A DNA stretch of 19,855 nucleotides, taken from NCBI GenBank assembly GCA_903921135.1, contig CAIXOY010000203.1, positions 1 through 19,855 of the forward strand. Reading direction: 5' to 3'. The notes under the pieces are model-generated. The model did not search any database. It was not told the DNA's origin and saw only the letters and a program-made list of their open reading frames with translations. This document shows, one piece after another, positions 15,242-19,855 of this stretch (positions within the stretch are counted from its first letter, which is position 1; each line of letters starts with the position of its first letter). A program made the position numbers and the translations under genes. The stretch is from an uncultured Gammaproteobacteria bacterium (lineage in GTDB: Bacteria > Pseudomonadota > Gammaproteobacteria > Pseudomonadales > UBA5518).

Positions 15242-15577
15242 TCAGAAATCACTTTGCGAAGTGCGCCGGCGAATGCGCCCCTTCGACTCTACGGGTGCGG
15301 CTACAGGCAACCTGCGCTCCTCCAGACGCCCCGTGACGTACTTGTGCAGGATGCTCGCGATGAGGGTCTGATAGGGCATGCCCTCCTGCAGCGCACGGGC
15401 CTGGATGTCCTGAAGATCGACAGACGACAGGCGGATGTTTACCCGGCGGTTCTTCGTGGCGGTCGAGCGAGCCGCCGCCTTGAGCCTCGCCAGCTCTGCT
15501 CTCGTGGCGACGGACCTGAGTCCGCCGGCCTCGTAGTCCGCGATGAGATCCCGCTCAGACGCATCAGTCGTTGCCAT
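15242..15577 (-). CDS. CopG/BrnA-like antitoxin
   Basis: This is an antitoxin of about 111 residues. Its centre has the ribbon-helix-helix pattern RRVNIRLSSVDLQDIQARAL followed by GMPYQTLIASILHKYVTGRL, typical of antitoxins that pair with BrnT-like toxins. They bind the operon promoter and neutralise the toxin. The N-terminal third is a less conserved acidic and helical arm (ERDLIADYEAGG). The start at the ATG 15577 is preferred because GGTGAT lies 4 bases upstream; a GTG at 15586 is also possible. The start lies inside the toxin gene, so translation is coupled. The C-terminal end abuts a DUF4160 remnant. Confidence 0.85.
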   Translation of the reverse strand: MATTDASERDLIADYEAGGLRSVATRAELARLKAAARSTATKNRRVNIRLSSVDLQDIQARALQEGMPYQTLIASILHKYVTGRLEERRLPVAAPVESKGRIRRRTSQSDF

Positions 15578-15857
15578 TTCGATCACCGTTTTTCAGGTAG
15601 TCCCGCGTGGCCTTGCGGCTCGGGATGACGGTTTTGAGGAAGAAGTGGTCCTCATGTTCGACAAACGGAACCAGGTAGGCGTACCCGTCCCAGGTCACGA
15701 CCATCACCCGCTGGTTCGGGTACCGCTTCGGGTTCGGGCGCGCCAACACGTCAAGGAGCCCGTCGCCCTCTACCGCGACGACGACCTGCTCGAACGAGAC
15801 CCCCCGCCCCGCGAGCAGTTCGACGTTTTTTTCGATGCCCCAGCGGAACGGTTTCAC
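15564..15857 (-). CDS. BrnT-like toxin (type II toxin-antitoxin)
   Basis: This 97-residue protein begins MKPFRWGIEKNVELLAGRGV (F-x-W near the start, then the family's K-N-x(2)-L-x(3)-R-G-V/I), followed by SFEQVVVAVEGDGLLD, NPKRYPNQRVMVVTWDGYAY, then FVEHEDHFFLKTVIPSRKAT. This is the variant BrnT-like pattern, a small ribonuclease-fold toxin that halts translation. Length and gene order (toxin first, antitoxin overlapping by 14-23 bp) match the BrnT-BrnA arrangement. It is likely autoregulated by the antitoxin at a promoter in 15858-15930, although I see no convincing operator there. The pair sits between DUF1820 and miaB. Confidence 0.82.
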   Translation of the reverse strand: MKPFRWGIEKNVELLAGRGVSFEQVVVAVEGDGLLDVLARPNPKRYPNQRVMVVTWDGYAYLVPFVEHEDHFFLKTVIPSRKATRDYLKNGDRNGND

Positions 15858-16034
15858 GGCCTGAGTGTAGCGTCGTGTGTGCCTTTTGTCGTCAGACTTT
15901 CATCTTCCGGGGCAAGCAAAGGCCGAGCGTGCCGACCTGAACCGACCAAGCTTCACAGGCTCGCTGCTTTACGGCAGCGCGCAAGAATCCCGGCAATTCG
16001 GGGGGCAGCCGTATAGCCCGGCCCCGCGCTCTGC

Positions 16035-16040
16035 TATTCT
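16035..16040 (+). promoter_or_regulatory. Candidate extended -10 for the DUF1820 gene
   Basis: TGCTATTCT (16032-16040) has the TGn extension plus a TATTCT hexamer (4 of 6 matches to TATAAT), 36 bases before the ATG at 16077. No good -35 is seen at 17 bp, which an extended -10 would tolerate. Confidence 0.35.
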
Positions 16041-16076
16041 CGGCCGCCCTTCGATTCTCAGCCCTGAACCACCGCA

Positions 16077-16430
16077 ATGGCCGACCCGATCTACAAAGTC
16101 ATCTTCGTCAACCAGAACCAGGTCTTCGAGCTCTATGCCAAGCAGATCTACCAGAGTGATCTGTACGGCTTCATAGAGGTCGAGGAATACCTGTTCGGGG
16201 AGCGTAGCGGCATCCTGGTCGATCCGGCCGAGGAAAAGCTGAAGACCGAATTCGCCGGCGTGAAGCGCAGCTACATCCCCATGCACTCGATCGTGCGTAT
16301 CGACGAGGTGGAGAAAGAGGGCACGGTGCGCATCCGCGAAGGAGGCACAGGCGCCAAGGTGATGACCCTGCCGTTGCCGGGCATGAAGCCCCTCATGGGG
16401 GCCGGCAAGGAACCCCCGTCAGACGGCTGA
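16077..16430 (+). CDS. DUF1820 family protein
   Basis: This 117-residue small, soluble protein has the DUF1820 pattern: IYKVIFVNQNQVFELYAKQI, then YGFIEVEEYLFGE, PAEEKLKTEFAGVKRSYIP and MHSIVRIDEVEKEG, ending with a less conserved tail. The family is gammaproteobacterial and of unknown function; homologs are often found near miaB and hemL. Here it is on the opposite strand to miaB with a toxin-antitoxin module between. The stop (TGA, 16428-16430) touches the stop of the facing aminotransferase gene with no bases between. The ATG is preceded by no strong Shine-Dalgarno, only the weak CTGAACCACCGCA. Confidence 0.93.
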   Translation: MADPIYKVIFVNQNQVFELYAKQIYQSDLYGFIEVEEYLFGERSGILVDPAEEKLKTEFAGVKRSYIPMHSIVRIDEVEKEGTVRIREGGTGAKVMTLPLPGMKPLMGAGKEPPSDG

Positions 16431-16437
16431 TCAGCCG
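16424..16437. repeat. 14-bp perfect palindrome holding both convergent stop codons
   Basis: CGGCTGATCAGCCG is its own reverse complement and has the DUF1820 TGA and the facing aminotransferase TGA at its centre. It could form a short terminator stem for both transcripts, though no T-run follows. Confidence 0.5.
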
Positions 16438-17708
16438 AGCATCTGCCGCACGCTCGCCAGCTTCACGCAGGCCACGAACACCTCCATCGCCGATTCGATG
16501 TCCTTCAACGAGGGGAACGAGGGCGCGATGCGAATGTTGCGGTCCTGCGGATCCTTGCCGTGGGGGAAGGTTGCGCCCGCAGGCGTGAGCTTCACTCCCG
16601 CATCTGCGGCCAGCCTGACCACCTCCCGCGCGAGACCGGGCCGGGTATCGAAAGACACGAAGTAGCCACCTTTCGGCCGCAGCCACTCTCCCATACCGGC
16701 GCCGCCAAGGCCCTCGTCCAGCGCCTTCAGCACGGCCGCGAAGCGTGGCGCGAGCAGGGCCGCGTGTTTCTGCATGTGTTCCGCCAGACCGGCGCTGTCT
16801 TTCAGCAGGCGCACATGGCGCATCTGGTTCACCTTGTCGGGGCCGATGCTGGATTGGCCCAGATGCTCGCGGATGGCGGCGAGGTTGGCCTTCGATGCGG
16901 CCATGAACGCCACGCCCGCACCGGCGTGGGTGATTTTGGAGGTGGAGCCGAAGAGCAGCACGCTGTCCGTGGTGCCGGCGGCCTCGCAGGCCGACCAGAT
17001 GGAGTCGAGTCCGGGTGCTGACGCATCGAATGCATGCACCGCATAGGCGTCGTCCCAGAACACGCGGAAATCCGGGTGTGCGCGCTTGCCGAGTGCCGCG
17101 ATGCGCGTGACGGTGGCTGCGTCGTAGACCTCGCCCGTGGGGTTCGAGAAGCGCGGTACGCACCACATGCCACGGATCGCCGGATCGCTGTTGATCAGGG
17201 ATTCCACGGCGTCCATGTCGGGGCCGTTGCCGGTGAGCGGCACGCTGATCAGCTCGATGCCGAGGTGCAGCGCGGCCCCGAAGTGGCGGTCGTAACCGGG
17301 CACGGGGCAGATGAACTTCACGGTGCCGGAGCGTGACCACGCCGACTCCGGCCCCGAGAGCCCGAAGTGCATGCCGTAAAGCAGGCACTGGTACATCAGC
17401 GTGAGGCTGCTGTTGCCGCCCACCAGCACGTTCGCCTCAGGCACCTGCAGCACGGGCGCGAAGAGGGCTTTTGCTTCGGGGATGCCGTCCAGCCCGCCGT
17501 AGTTGCGCAGGTCCGTGCCACTGGCATCGCGGTAGTTGCCGCCCAGAACGCCGTCGAGTGCGTCCGCCAGATCGAGCTGGCTGCTGCTCGGCTTGCCACG
17601 CGTGAGATCGAGCGAGAGACCGCGTGCTTTCAGCGCGGTGTACTCCGCGGCGAGCGCCTGCTCCATGGCGAGGAGGGATGCGCGGTCGGACGGGTCGATG
17701 CCGGTCAT
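16431..17708 (-). CDS. PLP-dependent aminotransferase, subgroup Ic aspartate-aminotransferase-like
   Basis: This 425-residue fold-type-I PLP enzyme belongs to the Asp_aminotransf (PF12897-like, subgroup Ic) family, longer and distinct from class I/II AspATs. Visible marks are LSLDLTRGKPSSSQLDLADAL (short form LTRGKPSSSQLD), VGGNSSLTLMYQ, PVPGYDRHF, SNPTGEVY with Asn189, FWDDAYAVH with Asp219-Asp220-Ala-Tyr222, FGSTSKITHAG with the Schiff-base Lys258, and NIRIAPSFP near the end. It would transfer the amino group of aspartate to 2-oxoglutarate. A TAGAAT (minus strand of 17742-17747) about 33 bases upstream is a plausible -10, and CAGGAG lies 8 bases before the ATG. The gene ends against DUF1820. 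Confidence 0.92.
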   Translation of the reverse strand: MTGIDPSDRASLLAMEQALAAEYTALKARGLSLDLTRGKPSSSQLDLADALDGVLGGNYRDASGTDLRNYGGLDGIPEAKALFAPVLQVPEANVLVGGNSSLTLMYQCLLYGMHFGLSGPESAWSRSGTVKFICPVPGYDRHFGAALHLGIELISVPLTGNGPDMDAVESLINSDPAIRGMWCVPRFSNPTGEVYDAATVTRIAALGKRAHPDFRVFWDDAYAVHAFDASAPGLDSIWSACEAAGTTDSVLLFGSTSKITHAGAGVAFMAASKANLAAIREHLGQSSIGPDKVNQMRHVRLLKDSAGLAEHMQKHAALLAPRFAAVLKALDEGLGGAGMGEWLRPKGGYFVSFDTRPGLAREVVRLAADAGVKLTPAGATFPHGKDPQDRNIRIAPSFPSLKDIESAMEVFVACVKLASVRQMLG

Positions 17709-17741
17709 GGGGTGGGCTCCTGGGCAGGCGTGAAGCGGCGC

Positions 17742-17747
17742 ATTCTA
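17742..17747 (-). promoter_or_regulatory. Candidate -10 for the aminotransferase gene
   Basis: The minus strand reads TAGAAT (5 of 6 to TATAAT) with a weak -35-like TTCGCG at 17 bp (17765-17770). The predicted leader is about 27 bases and holds the ribosome site CAGGAG. The intergenic space is shared with the divergent LLM-class gene; a TAGTCT at 17853-17858 is a weaker -10 candidate for that gene. Confidence 0.4.
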
Positions 17748-17889
17748 CGGCCTGCCTCCGCGGGCGCGAACCGTGGCCGCGGAGAAAATACAGGCCGCTG
17801 CGCGTGCCGCGCATCCTCCGGGCAGGCGATGGCGCCGGGCAGGCAGATTGGCTAGTCTCGCCCGGCCCACACCCCCCCGGAGCGCGCGC

Positions 17890-18759
17890 ATGGAATTCTG
17901 GCAGGCCATCCCCTGGATCGAACCCGATCAGATCCTCCCCGTGGCGCGCATGGCCGAGGAACTCGGCTTCGACGGCGTGCTCACCGCCGACCACGCGCTC
18001 TGCCCGCGCGACATCAAAAGCGCCTACCCGTACTCCCCCGACGGCAAGGCCCCGCTCGACCCGGCTACGCCCTATCCGGATATCTGGGCGATCACCGCCG
18101 CGATGGCGGCCGTGACAACACGCATCAAGTTCAGCTGCTCCATTTACGTGTTGCCGCTGCGCCACCCCGTGGACGTGGCCAAGTCCGCGGGCACGGTCTC
18201 GCTCCTGAGCGGCGGGCGCTTCCTGCTCGGTGCAGGCAGCGGTTGGATGAAGGACGAATTCGATATCTACGGCGTCGACTTCAAGACCCGTGGCCGCCGC
18301 ATGGACGAGTGCATAGAAGTGCTGCGCAAGCTCTGGGCAGGCGGTGATGTGGAACATCACGGCGAGTTCTTCGATTTCCCCCCGATGCAGGTGAGCCCCG
18401 CCCCATCCGCACCCGTGCCGATCCTGTTGGGCGGCGCGGCGCCCCGCGCGCTGAGGCGCGCTGCCGAGGTAGCAGACGGCTGGATCGGTGCCGGTAACAC
18501 GCCAGAGGAAGTGCCAGCTCTGCTCGCAGAGATGCCGCGCATGCGCGCGGCGGTAGGGCGTGGCAACGACCCGTTCTACACCATCGTGGGCCTGAGCACG
18601 CCCGCCGACATCGACACGCTGAAGCGCCTTGGCGATTGCGGCATGAGCGCTGCGGTGAGCTACCCCTTCCGTTATTCCGTGGGCGAGCACTCCAGCCTCG
18701 AGGCCAAGCGCCGCGTGATGGAGGACTATGCCGAGAACGTGATCCGCCACTTCCGCTGA
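17890..18759 (+). CDS. Second LLM-class oxidoreductase (F420 or FMN)
   Basis: This 289-residue luciferase-like TIM-barrel protein begins MEFWQAIPWIEPDQILPVA (short form), with AEELGFDGVLTADHA, IKFSCSIYVLPLRHPVDVAKSAG (in short YVLPLRHP then VDVAKS), GGRFLLGAGSGWMKDEF and PVPILLGGAAPRALRRAA. LLM-class proteins use F420 or FMN; the flavin cannot be decided here. The start at 17890 has GGAG 6 bases before it; the longer open frame up to 17773 is Arg/Ala/Pro-rich and not family-like. The downstream aminotransferase ATG follows after 7 bp, so these two form one unit. It is more divergent in sequence from the first LLM-class gene (7310-8149) than a simple duplicate would be. Confidence 0.88.
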   Translation: MEFWQAIPWIEPDQILPVARMAEELGFDGVLTADHALCPRDIKSAYPYSPDGKAPLDPATPYPDIWAITAAMAAVTTRIKFSCSIYVLPLRHPVDVAKSAGTVSLLSGGRFLLGAGSGWMKDEFDIYGVDFKTRGRRMDECIEVLRKLWAGGDVEHHGEFFDFPPMQVSPAPSAPVPILLGGAAPRALRRAAEVADGWIGAGNTPEEVPALLAEMPRMRAAVGRGNDPFYTIVGLSTPADIDTLKRLGDCGMSAAVSYPFRYSVGEHSSLEAKRRVMEDYAENVIRHFR

Positions 18760-18766
18760 GGCCTGC

Positions 18767-19855
18767 ATGCCCCCCACCGTGCGCTCGAAACTGCCTGACG
18801 TCGGCACCACCATCTTCACCGTGATGTCTGCGCGTGCTGCGGAGGTCGGCGCGATCAACCTCTCGCAGGGTTTTCCGGATTTTGCGGTGCCCGAAGCCCT
18901 GCGCGAGGCGCTGGCGCGGCATGTCCATGCGGGCCAGAACCAGTACGCGCCGATGGCGGGCGTGTTGGCCCTGCGCGAGCAGGTCGCGGCCTCGGTGCTG
19001 CTTCACCACGGGCGGCGCGTGGATCCGGTGGACGAGGTCACGGTGGTGCCCGGCGCCACCGAGGCGATCTTCTGCGCGATCATGGCGAGCGTGATGCCTG
19101 GCGACGAGGTGATCCTCTTCGATCCGGCTTATGACAGTTACGAGCCCTCCGTGCGCATGGCCGGAGGCCGCGCGGTGCGCATACCGCTACAGCCGCCGGC
19201 CTTCCGCATCGACTGGCAGCGCGTGAAAGAGGCACTCGGCCCGCGCACGCGCCTCATCGTGATCAACACGCCGCACAACCCCACCGGCAGCATGCTGGAC
19301 GCCGCGGACCTCGACGCACTCGAGGAGCTGCTCTCCCACAGCGATGCGCTGCTGCTGTCAGACGAGGTCTATGAGCACCTTGTCTACGACGGCCGCCGCC
19401 ATCTGAGCGTGCTGTCGCGCCCCGCACTCGCGGAGCGGGCGTTTGCGGTCTTCTCCTTCGGCAAGACCTTCCACGCCACGGGTTGGAAGACAGGCTACTG
19501 CGTGGCGCCGCCTGTGTTGACCACCGAATTCCGCCGCGTGCACCAGTTCGTGACCTTCGTGGCGGTGACGCCGATACAGCACGCGCTCGCGGATTTCATG
19601 CGGGATCACCCCGAGCACATCGCGGGGCTGGGCGCCTTCTATCAGGCCAAACGGGATTTCTTCTGCGATGCGATAGCGGGTTCGGGCTGGCAGGGCGAGC
19701 GTGCGTCGGGCTCGTTTTTCCAGTTGCTGGATTACTCGCGGATTGCCGACGTTCCGGATACCGAGATGGCCGAGCGCCTCGTGCGCGATCACGGTGTGGC
19801 GGCCATCCCCATCTCGGTGTTCTACGAGAATCCGCCGCATATGCGGCTGTTGCGA
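18767..19855 (+). CDS. ybdL: Methionine aminotransferase-like protein, YbdL type (partial, C-terminus outside window)
   Basis: The frame is open from the ATG at 18767 to the window end (363 residues, no stop). It closely follows the YbdL pattern: SKLPDVGTTIFTVMS, INLSQGFPDFAVPE, NQYAPMAGVLALRE, VPGATEAIF, ILFDPAYDSYEPS, INTPHNPTGS, LSDEVYEHLVY, SFGKTFHATGWK with the Schiff-base Lys233, and YFENPP-like ISVFYENPP. E. coli YbdL is a class I/II fold-type-I PLP enzyme that transaminates methionine (and some aromatic amino acids) to 4-methylthio-2-oxobutanoate. The full protein should be about 385 residues, so about 20-25 are missing. GAGG 5 bases before the ATG and the 7-bp gap to the LLM-class stop indicate cotranscription. 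Confidence 0.92.
   Translation, partial: MPPTVRSKLPDVGTTIFTVMSARAAEVGAINLSQGFPDFAVPEALREALARHVHAGQNQYAPMAGVLALREQVAASVLLHHGRRVDPVDEVTVVPGATEAIFCAIMASVMPGDEVILFDPAYDSYEPSVRMAGGRAVRIPLQPPAFRIDWQRVKEALGPRTRLIVINTPHNPTGSMLDAADLDALEELLSHSDALLLSDEVYEHLVYDGRRHLSVLSRPALAERAFAVFSFGKTFHATGWKTGYCVAPPVLTTEFRRVHQFVTFVAVTPIQHALADFMRDHPEHIAGLGAFYQAKRDFFCDAIAGSGWQGERASGSFFQLLDYSRIADVPDTEMAERLVRDHGVAAIPISVFYENPPHMRLLR

Noticed and set aside
14983..15252. 89-residue minus-strand frame
   Set aside because: Its sequence is not family-like, and the DUF4160 signature is in a different frame of the same stretch.
17437..18858. 473-residue minus-strand frame across the aminotransferase and LLM-class genes
   Set aside because: It covers two well-supported genes, one antisense and one out of frame; no motif.
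1..19855. Mobile-element, CRISPR, tRNA and rRNA features
   Set aside because: No transposase or integrase motifs, terminal repeats, spaced direct repeats or recognisable tRNA cloverleaf or rRNA sequence were found by reading both strands; block insertion is argued only from gene order.

Overview
The window looks like chromosomal DNA of a GC-rich, aerobic, heterotrophic gammaproteobacterium. The evidence is the conserved set miaB, ybeZ (PhoH-like), ybeY and corC/ybeX, a DUF1820 gene, and a TonB-dependent receptor of the kind common in Gram-negative degraders. I cannot name a genus. I see no rRNA, tRNA, CRISPR array, transposase or integrase.

Left edge (1-2220, minus strand): ybeZ, ybeY and corC are packed stop-to-start, with corC running off the window. 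In many gammaproteobacteria miaB lies directly upstream of ybeZ. Here miaB is on the same strand but about 11.4 kb away (13598-14965). The space between (about 2221-13597) holds a catabolic gene set in several divergent and convergent units: a TonB-dependent outer-membrane receptor with a SnoaL/NTF2-like protein (minus); a divergent tandem Lrp/AsnC-type regulator (plus); an SDR, an LLM-class flavin/F420 oxidoreductase and an EthD-domain protein (minus); a divergent second SDR and a cytochrome P450 (plus); and a membrane-anchored PQQ dehydrogenase (minus). My reading is a cargo block for uptake and stepwise oxidation of an unknown hydrophobic compound: import by the receptor, hydroxylation by the P450, alcohol and ketone chemistry by the SDRs and the PQQ enzyme, further redox by the LLM enzyme, and small alpha/beta folds (EthD, SnoaL-like) as isomerase, dehydratase or accessory proteins. 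The substrate cannot be read from the sequence.

Upstream of miaB (14966-15857, minus) lie a BrnT-like toxin, an overlapping CopG/BrnA-like antitoxin and an N-terminally truncated DUF4160 remnant. This suggests the other side of miaB has also been rearranged.

Right part (16077-19855): a DUF1820 gene (plus) converges exactly, stop against stop, on a PLP-dependent type Ic aspartate-aminotransferase-like gene (minus). Divergent from that is a second LLM-class oxidoreductase followed 7 bp later by a YbdL-like methionine aminotransferase gene, cut by the window end. No stretch over 300 bases is without a gene. The longest non-coding gaps (about 165-220 bp) are at 2221-2406, 5340-5529, 8867-9033, 15858-16076 and 17709-17889.
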